From the NCBI RefSeq assembly GCF_007997035.1, contig NZ_VOSS01000032.1:1-64000 (forward strand): a DNA stretch of 64,000 nt, written 5' to 3'. Position numbers and translations under genes: made by a program. This document shows, one piece after another, positions 39,054 to 49,960 of the stretch (its first letter is position 1; every line of letters begins with the position of its first letter). The notes under the pieces were generated by a model. The model had not been told where the DNA came from. It did not search any database and saw only the letters and a list, made by a program, of their open reading frames with translations. Origin of the DNA: Ralstonia sp. TCR112 (GTDB lineage: Bacteria; Pseudomonadota; Gammaproteobacteria; Burkholderiales; Burkholderiaceae).

Positions 39054-40156
39054 TTACCGTTGATGTTGACCTTGGCGATCGCGCCTATCCGATCCATATC
39101 GGCTCGGGGCTGCTGTCCAGAGCTGAGTTGTTCGCTCCACACATTCGCGGCGCGCGTGCCGTGATCGTCACCAACGAGACCGTCGCACCGTTGTATGCGG
39201 CGAAGATCGAAGCGGCCATCCGTTCCCTTGGCAAAGCGGTCGACACGGTCGTGCTGCCTGATGGCGAATCGTTCAAGAAGTGGGACACGCTCAACCGCAT
39301 CTTTGATGCGCTGCTGACGGCAGGCGCGGACCGCAAGACCACGCTCATCGCCCTTGGTGGCGGCGTGGTCGGCGATATGACCGGCTTTGCCGCTGCCTGC
39401 TACATGCGCGGCGTGCCGTTCATCCAGGTGCCGACGACGCTGCTGTCGCAGGTCGATTCCTCGGTGGGCGGCAAGACGGGCATCAACCACCCGCTGGGCA
39501 AGAACATGATCGGCGCGTTTCACCAGCCGCAGGCGGTGCTGGCCGATATCGATACGCTGCTCACCTTGCCGGCACGCGAGCTCGCTGCCGGCATGGCCGA
39601 GGTGATCAAGCACGGTGCGATTGCCGATGCCGGTTACTTCGCCTGGATCGAGCAGAACATCAAGGGCCTCAATGCCTGCGATACCGACCTGATGGCCGAA
39701 GCCGTGCGCGGCTCGGTGCGCATCAAGGCGGCTGTCGTGGCGCAGGACGAGCGCGAAACCGGCCTGCGAGCCACTCTCAATTTCGGCCATACCTTTGGTC
39801 ACGCCATCGAGGCAGGCCTCGGCTACGGCGAGTGGCTGCACGGCGAGGCGGTCGGCTGCGGCATGGTGATGGCGGCGGACCTCTCGCATCGTCTGGGCTT
39901 CATTGACATCGACACCCGCAACCGGATCACTGCGCTCACGCGTGCGGCGGACCTGCCGACGGTAGCGCCGGACCTCGGCGTTGATCGCTTCATCGAGCTG
40001 ATGCGCGTCGACAAGAAAGCCGAAGCCGGCGAGATCAAATTCGTGCTGCTGCGCAAGCTGGGCCAGGCGTTTGTGACCACGGTGCCCGATGCCGACTTGC
40101 GCGCCACCTTGCAGCACGCCGTGCTGCGACCACCCACCGAAGCGCCCGTCGCCTGA
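39050..40156 (+). CDS. aroB: 3-dehydroquinate synthase
   Basis: AroB (368 residues) makes 3-dehydroquinate from DAHP, the second step of the shikimate pathway. The NAD site [20 protein letters not shown] and the metal ligands in [12 protein letters not shown] are present, as are [18 protein letters not shown] and HGEAVGCGM. It overlaps aroK (ATGA at 39050) and precedes dgt by 19 bases, forming a pathway operon with a nucleotide-pool gene attached. Confidence 0.98.
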   Translation: MITVDVDLGDRAYPIHIGSGLLSRAELFAPHIRGARAVIVTNETVAPLYAAKIEAAIRSLGKAVDTVVLPDGESFKKWDTLNRIFDALLTAGADRKTTLIALGGGVVGDMTGFAAACYMRGVPFIQVPTTLLSQVDSSVGGKTGINHPLGKNMIGAFHQPQAVLADIDTLLTLPARELAAGMAEVIKHGAIADAGYFAWIEQNIKGLNACDTDLMAEAVRGSVRIKAAVVAQDERETGLRATLNFGHTFGHAIEAGLGYGEWLHGEAVGCGMVMAADLSHRLGFIDIDTRNRITALTRAADLPTVAPDLGVDRFIELMRVDKKAEAGEIKFVLLRKLGQAFVTTVPDADLRATLQHAVLRPPTEAPVA

Positions 40157-40175
40157 GACAAGACGAGATGGCCCG

Positions 40176-41342
40176 ATGAACGACCGATTTGATGTGCCGT
40201 CCGCGCCGTTCGATCTCGAAGGCCCTCTCGCTCCCTACGCCGCGCATTCGGCGCAGACGCGCGGCCGCGTACACGTCGAGCCCCCGTCCACGTCGCGCAC
40301 CGAGTTCCAGCGTGACCGCGATCGCATCATCCACAGCACCGCTTTCCGCCGGCTTGAATACAAGACGCAGGTCTTCGTGAACCACGAGGGCGACTTGTTC
40401 CGGACGCGGCTCACGCACAGCCTTGAGGTCGCGCAGATTGCCCGTTCGATCGCGCGCAGCCTGCGTCTGAACGAGGATCTCGTCGAAGCGATTTCGTTGG
40501 CACATGATCTGGGCCACACGCCGTTTGGCCATGCCGGGCAGGATGCGCTCAACGATTGCATGAAGCCGTACGGCGGCTTCGAGCACAACCTGCAAAGTCT
40601 CCTCGTGGTCGACCGGCTGGAAGAGCGCTACGGCGGTTTCGACGGGCTGAACCTGACGTTCGAAACGCGCGAGGGCATCCTCAAACATTGTTCCCGCAAT
40701 AACGCGGCGACGCTGGGTGACCTGGGGCGGCGCTTTCTCGAGCGGCAACAGCCTTCGTTGGAAGCGCAGCTTGCCAACCTCGCCGATGAGGTCGCGTACA
40801 ACAACCATGATATCGACGACGGCCTGCGCTCCGGCCTGATCACGCTGGAGCAACTCGAAGACGTGCCGCTGTGGGCCGTCCACCGGCGCGAAGCCGAGGC
40901 GGCGTTTCCGGACGTCAGTGGCCGACGCCTGATCAACGAAACCATTCGCCGCATGATCAACGCGCTGATCGTCGATCTGATCGGCACCACGCGCGCGGGC
41001 ATCGCTGAAGTCGCGCCGCAATGCATCGACGATGTGCGTGCCGCGCCGGCGCTCGTTGCGTTCTCAGATCCGATGCGCGAAGAGGCGCGCGCGCTCAAGC
41101 GGTTCCTGTTCGATAACCTGTATCGGCATTACCTCGTGATGCGCATGGCCGCGAAGGCTCGCCGCATCATCGACGATCTGTTCCGCGCCTTCATGGATGA
41201 CCCGCGCCTGCTGCCGCCGCAATACCAGGCGAAAGCCAACCCTGAAGAGCAGCCGCGCTGGATTGCGCATTACATCGCTGGCATGACGGATCGTTACGCC
41301 ATCAAGGAGCATCGCCGCATCTTTGCTGTGGATGCGGTTTGA
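40176..41342 (+). CDS. dgt: Deoxyguanosinetriphosphate triphosphohydrolase-like protein
   Basis: An HD-domain dNTP triphosphohydrolase (388 residues), expected to cleave dNTPs to nucleoside and triphosphate. HD residues: [20 protein letters not shown] and [20 protein letters not shown], with a later Asp in [18 protein letters not shown]. The ATG at 40176 gives [16 protein letters not shown]; an upstream in-frame opening overlaps aroB. The substrate range is not readable from sequence. In this group the name dgt is applied loosely. Confidence 0.93.
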   Translation: MNDRFDVPSAPFDLEGPLAPYAAHSAQTRGRVHVEPPSTSRTEFQRDRDRIIHSTAFRRLEYKTQVFVNHEGDLFRTRLTHSLEVAQIARSIARSLRLNEDLVEAISLAHDLGHTPFGHAGQDALNDCMKPYGGFEHNLQSLLVVDRLEERYGGFDGLNLTFETREGILKHCSRNNAATLGDLGRRFLERQQPSLEAQLANLADEVAYNNHDIDDGLRSGLITLEQLEDVPLWAVHRREAEAAFPDVSGRRLINETIRRMINALIVDLIGTTRAGIAEVAPQCIDDVRAAPALVAFSDPMREEARALKRFLFDNLYRHYLVMRMAAKARRIIDDLFRAFMDDPRLLPPQYQAKANPEEQPRWIAHYIAGMTDRYAIKEHRRIFAVDAV

Positions 41343-41424
41343 GCGACGGCGGCTTCGGTCGCGCCGCAACCCGCGCGCGGAGCTTGCCAACGATTTGGCA
41401 TCAGCAGCTCTAAACCGAGCGCCC

Positions 41425-41460
41425 AAAAAAAATGCCCGGCCGCCCCAACGCATGCCGGGC
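41425..41460 (-). terminator. Terminator of ompW (minus strand)
   Basis: GCCCGGC and GCCGGGC (41434-41440, 41454-41460) form the stem; reading on the minus strand they are followed by eight T bases (41432-41425). The other parts of 41343-41564 show no gene. Confidence 0.8.
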
Positions 41461-41564
41461 CGAACGCGCCAACCACCGCCGACGAGCGCCCCCGCCGTCG
41501 ACGGCCCCTGCGGCACGTCGGTAAAAGTCGATCAGGACAGTGTCAGTTCGCTGATCGTCCTCCC

Positions 41565-42239
41565 TTAAAAGCGATAGCCCAGGCCAATGCCCAGCAGCCA
41601 CGGGTCAACCTTGACCTTGCTGATGGTCTGGCCGGCCATCTTCACGTCGGCGCTGATCCAGGTCTTTTTCAGGTCGACGTTGAAGTAGAGGCGTTCCGTC
41701 AGGCGGTAGTCGAAACCTGCCTGCAGCGCGGGACCGAAGCTGTTCTTGCTGAGATCCAGCGGACCCACGCCCGGCACCTGCAGATTCACATTCGAAATGC
41801 GCGTGTAGTTGATGCCCGCACCCACGTACGGCTTGAAGCGCGACTCGGGCGTGAAGTGATACTGCATCGTCAAAATCGGTGGCAGGTGGCGGAAATTGCC
41901 GATCTTGGTCGGGCCGCCCAGCGCGCTTTGCATGACGGTCACGTCGTGCTGTTGCGGGTAGGTCAGGATCAGCTCGGCCGCGAGGTGCGGTGTAAAGAAG
42001 TACGAAATGTCCAGCTCAGGCAGGACCTTGTTGTTGATCTGGATCGCGTCAGCCGGAATGGCCAGCGCAGGTACCGCGTCGGATTTGTTGGCGGCTGTCA
42101 GGTTGACGGCGCGCAGGCGCACCATCCAGTTGCCGGTGGCCGGCGCCAAATCTGCGCTCTGCGCAAAGGCGGTCTGGCTGAATCCGGCGGCAAGCATGCC
42201 GGCGGCTACAGCAACAACGGCTAGGCGGTGAAAAGCCAT
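41565..42239 (-). CDS. ompW: OmpW family outer-membrane protein
   Basis: A 224-residue eight-stranded beta-barrel of the OmpW family, which moves small hydrophobic compounds across the outer membrane. Signal peptide MAFHRLAVVAVAAGMLAAGF ending at QTAFAQ. Family blocks: VLPELDISYFFTPHLAAELI, PPILTMQYHFTP, KPYVGAGINYT, and the C-terminal LGIGLGYRF ending in phenylalanine as expected for BAM recognition. The ATG at 42239 follows GAGGGAG. An FNR-like site lies about 70 bases upstream. Confidence 0.96.
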   Translation of the reverse strand: MAFHRLAVVAVAAGMLAAGFSQTAFAQSADLAPATGNWMVRLRAVNLTAANKSDAVPALAIPADAIQINNKVLPELDISYFFTPHLAAELILTYPQQHDVTVMQSALGGPTKIGNFRHLPPILTMQYHFTPESRFKPYVGAGINYTRISNVNLQVPGVGPLDLSKNSFGPALQAGFDYRLTERLYFNVDLKKTWISADVKMAGQTISKVKVDPWLLGIGLGYRF

Positions 42240-42308
42240 GAATCGCTCCCTCTCGTGTTGTCTCGTGATGTGATGGAAGCCAGTCTCGCGGGGAAGTCGC
42301 CCAGCCGA

Positions 42309-42322
42309 TTTGCTCGGGATCA
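42309..42322 (-). promoter_or_regulatory. FNR/ANR-like site upstream of ompW
   Basis: TTGCTCGGGATCAA matches TTGAT-N4-ATCAA at nine of ten fixed positions. It is centred about 77 bases before the ompW start codon. ompW is oxygen-regulated by FNR in Escherichia coli; here the link is inferred. Confidence 0.35.
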
Positions 42323-42425
42323 AGTTCTACCTGTCGTGGGTGGCATGTAAGGCCGCTGATTTGACGGCACGCAAACTCCGCCGTCGCATCTCCGCGACAG
42401 CCGCCATGCAAGCGTTTGCCTACTG

Positions 42426-42438
42426 AAAATTGGGGACA
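42426..42438 (+). repeat. Left REP-like sequence of the transposase locus
   Basis: AAATTGGGGACAG (42426-42438) is nearly the reverse complement of CTGTCCCCATT at 43267-43277 on the other side of the transposase gene. The shared core is GGGGACAG/CTGTCCCC. Confidence 0.6.
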
Positions 42439-42489
42439 GGTTCGCGGCGTTCAGGCTACGATGGCGTTTTTCATTGTGCTGCTTCCTTC

Positions 42490-43215
42490 ATGGCCCGCCT
42501 GCCTCGCCTCAGTCCAACCGACGTTCCCGTGCACGTGTTGCAGCGCGGCAACAATCGCCAAGCCGTCTTTCGTGGTGACGAGGACTACGCGTTCTACCTC
42601 GACACGTTGCGCATGGCGGCGCGCGAGCATGACTTCGCGATCCATGGTTTCTCGCTGATGCCGAATCACGTCCATCTGGTCGGCACGCCCAAGGTGGCGG
42701 AAAGCCTTTCGCGCACGCTGCAGGCGGTCGGGCGACGCTACACGCGTTACTTCAACGCCGCCGCCGATCGGAGTGGAACGCTGTGGGAAGGGCGTTTCCG
42801 CTCGACCGTGCTGGACCCCGCCGAGTGGGTGCTGCCGATCCTGCTGTATGTGGAGTCGAACGCCGTGCGCGCGGGCCTCGTCAGCACGCCGGAAGAAGAC
42901 CGATGGAGCACGTACCGTCACCACGTCGGCATCCAATCGATCCCGTGGGTGAGTGACCACTATTGCTATTGGCGGCTCGGCAATACGCCGTTCGAGCGCC
43001 AATCACGCTACCGGACCTTGTGGCATGAAGGTCTGGGCTCGGACCAGCTTGCACAGATTCGCCAGCACGTGCACAGCGGCTGGCCGCTTGGCAATGAGGC
43101 GTTTCTGGCAACACTCGCGCGCACCGGAGGCCGTCGCGTCGCGCCATTGCCCAAGGGTCGGCCGCCGCGCCAACACGAAGAAGCGGGATCGGAAAGCGCC
43201 GCGCATACCGAATAA
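42490..43215 (+). CDS. REP-associated tyrosine transposase (RAYT, Y1 HUH family)
   Basis: A 241-residue single-domain protein of the TnpA-REP family: MARLPRLSPTDVPVHVLQRG and NNRQAVFRGDEDYAFYLDTL, the metal-binding His60-Val-His62 in MPNHVHLVG, and a candidate nucleophile Tyr84 or Tyr87 in GRRYTRYFN, then GTLWEGRFRS. Such genes are usually single-copy, domesticated relatives of IS200 that process flanking REP hairpins. The ATG at 42490 is preferred. REP-like repeats flank it on both sides. It looks intact, so activity is possible. Confidence 0.93.
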   Translation: MARLPRLSPTDVPVHVLQRGNNRQAVFRGDEDYAFYLDTLRMAAREHDFAIHGFSLMPNHVHLVGTPKVAESLSRTLQAVGRRYTRYFNAAADRSGTLWEGRFRSTVLDPAEWVLPILLYVESNAVRAGLVSTPEEDRWSTYRHHVGIQSIPWVSDHYCYWRLGNTPFERQSRYRTLWHEGLGSDQLAQIRQHVHSGWPLGNEAFLATLARTGGRRVAPLPKGRPPRQHEEAGSESAAHTE

Positions 43216-43258
43216 GGGATGGTGGCGCAGTGATGCATGGTCCGCACCGTTGCAGTCG

Positions 43259-43283
43259 AATTTAATCTGTCCCCATTAATAAA
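43259..43283 (+). repeat. REP-like repeat copy 1
   Basis: A 25-base unit containing CTGTCCCCATTAAT. It matches the unit at 43309-43333 at 20 of 25 positions and, inverted, the element left of the transposase gene. Confidence 0.65.
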
Positions 43284-43311
43284 CCCGCACTGATGTCGTG
43301 CATTTATTAAT
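43275..43311 (+). repeat. Hairpin between the two REP-like units
   Basis: ATTAATAAA (43275-43283) pairs with TTTATTAAT (43303-43311); inside, GCAC (43287-43290) pairs with GTGC (43298-43301) around TGATGTC. The unpaired CCC on one side and A on the other make the bulge typical of REP hairpins recognised by RAYT proteins. Confidence 0.65.
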
Positions 43312-43333
43312 TTACTCCGACCCCATTTAAAAA
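43309..43333 (+). repeat. REP-like repeat copy 2
   Basis: Begins AATTTACTCCGACCCCATTT. Direct partner of 43259-43283, 50 bases downstream, and ending three bases before the gltB -35 box. Confidence 0.6.
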
Positions 43334-43336
43334 CTT

Positions 43337-43365
43337 TTGCCTGTTACAGGCCACTCTTTTATATT
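43337..43365 (+). promoter_or_regulatory. Sigma-70 promoter for gltBD
   Basis: TTGCCT (43337-43342), 17-base spacer, TATATT (43360-43365). Predicted start near 43372, which supports translation from the GTG at 43476 rather than the ATG at 43383. Confidence 0.7.
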
Positions 43366-43475
43366 CGTTTCACCCCGCATTCATGGTGCGGCGCGCCATT
43401 GCCTGTCTGCCACCGCATCCGCACATCGCGAGGGCCCTCCACGGCGCGCTGTACCCACAACATCGGAAGATCGCC

Positions 43476-46400
43476 GTGGAACAACATTCCTTCCCCATCA
43501 CGCCGTCAGCGCCGTCGGCCCAGGGTCTGTACGACCCGACCAATGAACACGACGCTTGCGGCGTCGGCTTCGTCGCCCACATCAAGGGCAAGAAGAGCCA
43601 CGAGATCGTCCAGCAAGGCTTGCGCATCCTGCACAACCTGGATCACCGGGGCGCGGTTGGTGCCGACCCGCTGATGGGCGACGGGGCCGGCATCCTGCTG
43701 CAGATTCCCGATCAGTTCTTCCGTGAAGAGATGGCCAAGCAGGGCATCAACCTGCCGCCGGCCGGCGAATACGGCGTCGGCATGATCTTCCTGCCGAAGG
43801 AACACGCCTCGCGCCTCGCATGCGAACAGGAACTTGAGCGCACTGTGCGCCTGGAGGGCCAAGTCGTGCTGGGTTGGCGCGACGTGCCGGTCGACAAGAC
43901 CATGCCGATGTCGCCCACGGTGCAGAAGACCGAGCCGGTGATCCGCCAGATCTTCATCGGGCGCGGCCGCGACATCATGACTACCGACGCGCTGGAGCGG
44001 AAGCTGTACGTGATCCGCAAGACCGCCAGCCACGCCATCCAGGCGCTCAAGCTCAAGCACGGCAAGGAATACTTCGTACCGTCGATGTCGGCGCGCACGA
44101 TCGTCTACAAGGGCCTGCTGCTGTGCGAACAGGTCGGCCGCTATTACCAGGATCTCGCAGACCCGCGCACGGTGTCGGCGCTGGCGCTGGTGCACCAGCG
44201 TTTCTCGACCAACACGTTTCCCGCGTGGGAACTGGCGCACCCGTATCGCATGGTTGCGCACAACGGCGAAATCAACACCGTCAAGGGCAACGTCAACTGG
44301 ATCAACGCGCGTACGGGCGGCATCTCGTCGCCGGTGCTGGGCGATGACCTGCCGAAGCTCTGGCCGCTGATCTATCCGGGCCAATCCGATACGGCATCGT
44401 TCGACAACTGCCTCGAACTGCTGACGATGGCCGGCTATCCGCTGGCCCAGGCGATGATGATGATGATTCCGGAAGCGTGGGAACAGCACACGCTGATGGA
44501 CGACAACCGCCGCGCCTTCTACGAATACCACGCCGCAATGATGGAGCCGTGGGACGGCCCCGCCGCCATCTGCTTTACCGACGGCCGCCAGATCGGCGCA
44601 ACGCTCGACCGTAACGGCCTGCGTCCGGCGCGTTATTACGTCACCGACGACGACATGGTCGTGATGGCGTCGGAAGCCGGCGTGCTGCCGATCCCCGAGT
44701 CGCGCATCGTCAAGAAGTGGCGCCTGCAGCCGGGCAAGATGTTCCTGATCGACATGGAGCAAGGCCGCATCATCGACGACAAGGAACTCAAGGACAACCT
44801 GGCCAACGCCAAGCCGTACAAGAGCTGGATCGATGCCGTGCGCATCAAGCTCGACGAGCTGGAAGCCAAGCCGGAAGACGTGGCCGCCGAAACCAAGCCG
44901 GCCGCGAAGCTGCTGGACCGCCAGCAGGCTTTCGCCTACACGCAGGAAGACGTCAAGTTCCTGATGACGCCGATGGCCGCCAACGGTGAAGAAGCCGCCG
45001 GCTCCATGGGCAACGACAGCCCGCTGGCCGTCCTGTCGTCCAAGAACAAGACGCTCTACAACTACTTCAAGCAACTGTTCGCGCAGGTCACGAACCCGCC
45101 GATCGACCCGATCCGCGAAAACGTGGTGATGTCGCTGGTCTCGTTCATCGGGCCGAAGCCGAACCTGCTGGAACTGAACAACATCAACCCGCCGATGCGC
45201 CTTGAAGTGAGCCAGCCCGTGCTGGACTTCAAGGACATGGCGAAGATCCGCAACATCGAGCACTACACCGGCGGCAAGTTCATGGCTTACGAGCTGGACA
45301 TCTGCTACCCGGTGGCCTGGGGCAAGGAAGGCATCGAAGCGCGCCTGGCCTCGCTGTGCGCCGAGGCTGTCGATGCGGTCAAGTCGGGCTACAACATCCT
45401 GATCGTCTCCGACCGCGCGGTCGACGAGAAGCAGGCAGCCATTCCGGCGCTGCTGGCGACGTCTGCCATCCACCATCACCTCGTGGACAAGGGCCTGCGC
45501 ACGAGCACGGGTCTGGTTGTCGAGACCGGTTCGGCCCGCGAAGTGCATCACTTCGCCCTGCTGGCCGGCTACGGCGCGGAAGCCGTGCATCCGTACCTGG
45601 CAATGGAGACGCTGGCTGAATTGGCGCCCGGCCTGGGCCTGACCGCCGAGAAAGCCATCTACAACTTCACCAAGGCGATCGGCAAGGGCCTGCACAAGGT
45701 GATGTCCAAGATGGGCATCTCGACGTACATGTCGTACACCGGCGCACAGATCTTCGAGGCGATCGGCCTGTCGCGTGAGCTGGTCGACAAGTACTTCCAG
45801 GGCACGGCATCGAACGTGGGTGGCATCGGCATCTTCGAGGTGGCTGAAGAAGCGCTGCGCCTGCATCGCGACGCCTTTGGCGATGCGCCGGTGCTGGCCA
45901 ACATGCTGGATGCCGGCGGCGAATACGCCTACCGCGTCCGCGGCGAAGAGCACATGTGGACGCCGGATTCGATCGCCAAGCTGCAACATGCGACGCGCGC
46001 GAATTCGTACCAGACGTACAAGGAATACGCGAACCTCATCAACGATCAGAGCAAGCGCCACATGACGCTGCGCGGTCTGTTCGAGTTCAAGGTGGACCCG
46101 GCCCGCGCGATTCCGCTGGAAGAAGTCGAGCCGGCCAAGGAGATCGTCAAGCGCTTCGCGACGGGCGCCATGTCGCTGGGTTCGATCAGCACGGAAGCGC
46201 ACACCACGCTGGCCGTGGCGATGAACCGCATCGGCGGCAAGTCGAACACGGGCGAAGGCGGTGAAGACGAGCGTCGTTACCGCAACGAACTGCGCGGCAT
46301 TCCCATCAAGCAGGGCACGAAGCTGTCGGACGTGATCGGCCGCGAAGTGGTCGAGCGCGATCTGGAACTGCAAGAAGGCGATTCGCTGCGCTCAAAGATC

Positions 46401-48197
46401 AAGCAGGTGGCGTCGGGCCGTTTTGGCGTGACGGCCGAGTACCTGGCGTCGGCTGATCAGATCCAGATCAAGATGGCGCAGGGCGCGAAGCCCGGCGAGG
46501 GCGGTCAGCTGCCAGGCCACAAGGTGACGGATTACATCGGCAAGCTGCGTTACGCGGTGCCGGGCGTGGGGCTGATCTCGCCGCCGCCGCACCACGACAT
46601 CTATTCGATTGAGGATCTGGCGCAGCTCATCCACGACCTGAAGAACGTGAACCCGCGTTCGGACGTGTCGGTCAAGCTGGTGTCGGAAGTCGGCGTGGGT
46701 ACGGTGGCCGCAGGTGTCGCCAAGGCCAAGGCAGACCACGTGGTGATCGCCGGTCATGACGGCGGCACCGGCGCTTCGCCGTGGTCGTCGATCAAGCATG
46801 CCGGCACGCCGTGGGAACTGGGCCTGGCCGAGACGCAGCAGACGCTGATGCTCAACGGCCTGCGCAACCGCATTCGCGTGCAGGCCGACGGCCAGATGAA
46901 GACCGGCCGTGATGTCGCGATCGGTGCGCTGCTGGGCGCCGACGAATTCGGCTTTGCGACCGCCCCGCTGGTGGTTGAAGGCTGCATCATGATGCGCAAG
47001 TGCCACCTGAACACCTGCCCGGTCGGCGTGGCGACGCAGGATCCGGTGCTGCGCAAGAAGTTCTCGGGCAAGCCCGAGCACGTGGTGAACTACTTCTTCT
47101 TCGTGGCCGAAGAAGTGCGCGAAATCATGGCGCAGCTTGGCATTCGCACGTTCAACGAGCTGATCGGCCGCGCGGATCTGCTCGACACGAAGGCCGGTAT
47201 CGAACACTGGAAGGCCCGCGGTCTGGACTTCGCGCGCATCTTCTATCAACCGGCCAAGAAGGAAGGCGAGCCGTGCTACCAGGTCGATGTGCAAGACCAC
47301 GGCCTGGATCGCGCGCTGGATCATCAGCTCATCGAGAAGGCCAAGGCTGCGCTGGAGAAGGGCGAGCGTGTCTCGTTCATCCAGCCGGTGCGCAACGTCA
47401 ACCGTACCGTGGGCGCGATGCTCTCGGGCGAAGTGGCCAAGCGCTATGGTCACGAAGGTCTGCCCGATGACTCGATCCACGTGCAGATGCAGGGCACGGC
47501 CGGCCAGTCGTTCGGCGCGTTCCTGGCGCACGGCATCACGCTGGACCTGGTGGGCGACGGCAACGACTACGTGGGCAAGGGCCTGTCGGGTGGCCGTGTG
47601 ATCGTACGCCCGCCGCACGAGTTCCGCGGCGAGCCGACCAACAACATCATCGTCGGCAACACCGTGCTGTACGGCGCGCTGGCCGGTGAGGCGTTCTTCA
47701 ATGGCGTGGCCGGCGAGCGTTTTGCAGTGCGCAACTCCGGCGCCACCACGGTAGTGGAAGGCACAGGCGACCACGGCTGCGAATACATGACCGGCGGCAC
47801 CGTCGTCGTGCTCGGCGCTACCGGCCGCAACTTCGCGGCAGGCATGTCGGGCGGCGTGGCCTACGTCTATGACGAAGACGGCCTGTTCGACAAGCGTTGC
47901 AACACGGCGCAGGTCGCACTGGAATCCGTGCTGTCGGCGACCGACCAGGAGAAGGCACACACGCCGTCGACCTGGCACAAGGTGAACGGCGAGCGCGTGC
48001 TCGACGAGCAACTGCTCAAGGCGCTGGTGGAAAAGCACTTCCGCTACACCGGCTCCGAGCGTGCCAAGGAACTGCTGGCCGACTGGAACAACGCGCGCCG
48101 CCGCTTCGTCAAGGTCTTCCCGACCGAGTACAAGCGTGCGCTGGCCGAGATGTACGAACGCGAACAGGAAGCCGGCCGCGAACAGATCGCAGCCTGA
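43476..48197 (+). CDS. gltB: Glutamate synthase [NADPH] large chain
   Basis: GltB (1573 residues) makes glutamate from glutamine and 2-oxoglutarate. With the GTG start at 43476 (GGAA 8 bases upstream) a 27-residue propeptide precedes Cys28 in [10 protein letters not shown], which becomes the N-terminal nucleophile of the glutaminase domain (to about 430). The central domain follows, then the FMN barrel with [20 protein letters not shown]. The Fe-S cluster cysteines lie in [18 protein letters not shown]. The C-terminal beta-helix ends near [20 protein letters not shown]. An ATG at 43383 would add 31 residues without a site and only about 11 bases from the predicted transcript start. gltD follows after 140 bases. 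Confidence 0.97.
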   Translation: MEQHSFPITPSAPSAQGLYDPTNEHDACGVGFVAHIKGKKSHEIVQQGLRILHNLDHRGAVGADPLMGDGAGILLQIPDQFFREEMAKQGINLPPAGEYGVGMIFLPKEHASRLACEQELERTVRLEGQVVLGWRDVPVDKTMPMSPTVQKTEPVIRQIFIGRGRDIMTTDALERKLYVIRKTASHAIQALKLKHGKEYFVPSMSARTIVYKGLLLCEQVGRYYQDLADPRTVSALALVHQRFSTNTFPAWELAHPYRMVAHNGEINTVKGNVNWINARTGGISSPVLGDDLPKLWPLIYPGQSDTASFDNCLELLTMAGYPLAQAMMMMIPEAWEQHTLMDDNRRAFYEYHAAMMEPWDGPAAICFTDGRQIGATLDRNGLRPARYYVTDDDMVVMASEAGVLPIPESRIVKKWRLQPGKMFLIDMEQGRIIDDKELKDNLANAKPYKSWIDAVRIKLDELEAKPEDVAAETKPAAKLLDRQQAFAYTQEDVKFLMTPMAANGEEAAGSMGNDSPLAVLSSKNKTLYNYFKQLFAQVTNPPIDPIRENVVMSLVSFIGPKPNLLELNNINPPMRLEVSQPVLDFKDMAKIRNIEHYTGGKFMAYELDICYPVAWGKEGIEARLASLCAEAVDAVKSGYNILIVSDRAVDEKQAAIPALLATSAIHHHLVDKGLRTSTGLVVETGSAREVHHFALLAGYGAEAVHPYLAMETLAELAPGLGLTAEKAIYNFTKAIGKGLHKVMSKMGISTYMSYTGAQIFEAIGLSRELVDKYFQGTASNVGGIGIFEVAEEALRLHRDAFGDAPVLANMLDAGGEYAYRVRGEEHMWTPDSIAKLQHATRANSYQTYKEYANLINDQSKRHMTLRGLFEFKVDPARAIPLEEVEPAKEIVKRFATGAMSLGSISTEAHTTLAVAMNRIGGKSNTGEGGEDERRYRNELRGIPIKQGTKLSDVIGREVVERDLELQEGDSLRSKIKQVASGRFGVTAEYLASADQIQIKMAQGAKPGEGGQLPGHKVTDYIGKLRYAVPGVGLISPPPHHDIYSIEDLAQLIHDLKNVNPRSDVSVKLVSEVGVGTVAAGVAKAKADHVVIAGHDGGTGASPWSSIKHAGTPWELGLAETQQTLMLNGLRNRIRVQADGQMKTGRDVAIGALLGADEFGFATAPLVVEGCIMMRKCHLNTCPVGVATQDPVLRKKFSGKPEHVVNYFFFVAEEVREIMAQLGIRTFNELIGRADLLDTKAGIEHWKARGLDFARIFYQPAKKEGEPCYQVDVQDHGLDRALDHQLIEKAKAALEKGERVSFIQPVRNVNRTVGAMLSGEVAKRYGHEGLPDDSIHVQMQGTAGQSFGAFLAHGITLDLVGDGNDYVGKGLSGGRVIVRPPHEFRGEPTNNIIVGNTVLYGALAGEAFFNGVAGERFAVRNSGATTVVEGTGDHGCEYMTGGTVVVLGATGRNFAAGMSGGVAYVYDEDGLFDKRCNTAQVALESVLSATDQEKAHTPSTWHKVNGERVLDEQLLKALVEKHFRYTGSERAKELLADWNNARRRFVKVFPTEYKRALAEMYEREQEAGREQIAA

Positions 48198-48337
48198 TTT
48201 CCGCCGACTGGGCGAATGGCTGATCCGCTGATCGGCCGTTCGCCACCACCGAATACAACGCAACCTCACAAGATAGGCTCGACTGCCTGGCTGGCGCGAC
48301 TGTGCCGGCAGAGCAGCATCGGGCCAGGAAGGACACC

Positions 48338-49801
48338 ATGGGCAAGGCGACCGGTTTTCTCGAATTTCCCCGCCAGAACGAGGCATACGAAGCGCCCGAA
48401 GCGCGCGTGAAGCATTACAAGGAATTCGTGTTCGCGCTGGCGGACAACGAAGCCAAGATCCAGGGCGCGCGCTGCATGGACTGCGGCATTCCGTTCTGCA
48501 ACAACGGCTGCCCCGTCAACAACATCATCCCGGACTTCAACGACCTGGTGTATCGCCAGGACTGGAAGACCGCGATTGAGGTGCTGCACTCGACCAACAA
48601 CTTCCCCGAGTTCACGGGCCGCATCTGCCCGGCACCGTGCGAAGCGGCTTGCACGCTGGGCATCAACGAACTGCCGGTGGGCATCAAGTCGATCGAGCAC
48701 GCCATCATCGACAAGGCCTGGAAAGAAGGCTGGGTCGCGCCGCAAGTGCCGAAGCACAAGACCGGCAAGACCGTGGCCGTGGTCGGCTCGGGCCCGGCTG
48801 GCATGGCCGCAGCGCAGCAACTGGCGCGCGCTGGTCACGACGTGACGCTGTTCGAAAAGAACGATCGCATCGGCGGCCTGCTGCGCTACGGCATCCCCGA
48901 CTTCAAGCTGGAAAAGGCGCAGATCGACCGCCGCATGCAGCAGATGGAAGCTGAAGGCGTGACGTTCCGCACCGGTGTGATGGTAGGCGACAAGACGGTT
49001 CCCGCCGGCATCGCCAACGACGCTCGCGAGACCATCGCCGCGGAAGACATCCTCAAGCAATTCGACGCCGTCGTGCTGACGGGCGGGTCGGAAGTGCCGC
49101 GCGATCTGCCGGTGCCGGGCCGTGATCTGGACGGCGTGCATTACGCGCTCGAATTCCTCATCCCGCAGAACAAGGAAGTGGCCGGCGATGCACCGAACCC
49201 GATCCGCGCTGACGGCAAGCACGTCATCGTGATTGGCGGCGGCGACACGGGTTCGGACTGCGTTGGCACGTCCAACCGCCATGGCGCCGCATCGGTCACG
49301 CAGTTCGAACTGCTGCCGCGTCCGCCTGAAGAAGAGAACAAGCCGCTGGTGTGGCCGTATTGGCCGATCAAGCTGCGCACGTCGTCGTCGCATGACGAAG
49401 GCTGCGAGCGTGACTGGTCGGTCGCCACCAAGGCGCTGATTGGCGAGAACGGCCGTGTGACGGGTCTCACCGCCGTGCGTCTGGAGTGGAAGGACGGCAA
49501 GATGACCGAAGTGCCAGGCAGCGAGTTCACGCTCAAGGCCGATCTCGTGCTGCTGGCGATGGGCTTTACCAACCCGGTCGGCGGCGTGCTGGACGCCTTT
49601 GGCGTGACGAAGGATGCGCGCAACAACGCGCGTGCGGCCACCGAAGGCGACAACGCCTACGCCACCAACGTGCCGAAGGTCTTCGCCGCCGGCGATGTGC
49701 GCCGCGGGCAGTCGCTGGTTGTGTGGGCGATCCGGGAAGGCCGCCAGGCTGCCCGTTCGGTTGATGCGTTTCTCATGGGCCATTCGGAACTGCCGCGCTG
49801 A
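48338..49801 (+). CDS. gltD: Glutamate synthase [NADPH] small chain
   Basis: GltD (487 residues) passes NADPH electrons through FAD and Fe-S clusters to GltB. N-terminal cysteines for [4Fe-4S]: [20 protein letters not shown] and [17 protein letters not shown] site [25 protein letters not shown] site [20 protein letters not shown], and a C-terminal ATG-like [17 protein letters not shown]. The ATG at 48338 follows AGGAAGGA. It ends in a terminator at 49825. Confidence 0.98.
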   Translation: MGKATGFLEFPRQNEAYEAPEARVKHYKEFVFALADNEAKIQGARCMDCGIPFCNNGCPVNNIIPDFNDLVYRQDWKTAIEVLHSTNNFPEFTGRICPAPCEAACTLGINELPVGIKSIEHAIIDKAWKEGWVAPQVPKHKTGKTVAVVGSGPAGMAAAQQLARAGHDVTLFEKNDRIGGLLRYGIPDFKLEKAQIDRRMQQMEAEGVTFRTGVMVGDKTVPAGIANDARETIAAEDILKQFDAVVLTGGSEVPRDLPVPGRDLDGVHYALEFLIPQNKEVAGDAPNPIRADGKHVIVIGGGDTGSDCVGTSNRHGAASVTQFELLPRPPEEENKPLVWPYWPIKLRTSSSHDEGCERDWSVATKALIGENGRVTGLTAVRLEWKDGKMTEVPGSEFTLKADLVLLAMGFTNPVGGVLDAFGVTKDARNNARAATEGDNAYATNVPKVFAAGDVRRGQSLVVWAIREGRQAARSVDAFLMGHSELPR

Positions 49802-49824
49802 CCACGCGGTTGACCGTTTGACTC

Positions 49825-49852
49825 AAGCCCGCCTGCCTCGGCGGGCTTTTTT
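49825..49852 (+). terminator. Rho-independent terminator after gltD
   Basis: AAGCCCGCC (49825-49833) pairs with GGCGGGCTT (49840-49848) over TGCCTC, followed by T6. Confidence 0.9.
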
Positions 49853-49960
49853 GTTTGTGACGCAGGTGCGGTGGCGGCAGGGTCATGCCTCATGGTTTAC
49901 GTCGACATGGTTTACATGAGTGCAGGGCGGACAGGCGGATTTCTAGAATGAGATTTCCCC

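Noticed and set aside
43216-43336. CRISPR array
   Set aside because: Only two imperfect 25-base repeats with a palindromic spacer and no cas genes.
43383-43475. Upstream ATG start for gltB
   Set aside because: It has no ribosome-binding site, lies about 11 bases from the predicted transcript start, and adds residues outside the family; the GTG at 43476 fits better.
42240-43475. A complete insertion sequence with terminal inverted repeats
   Set aside because: The transposase is of the domesticated REP-associated type and the flanking repeats are REP-like, with no target duplication seen.
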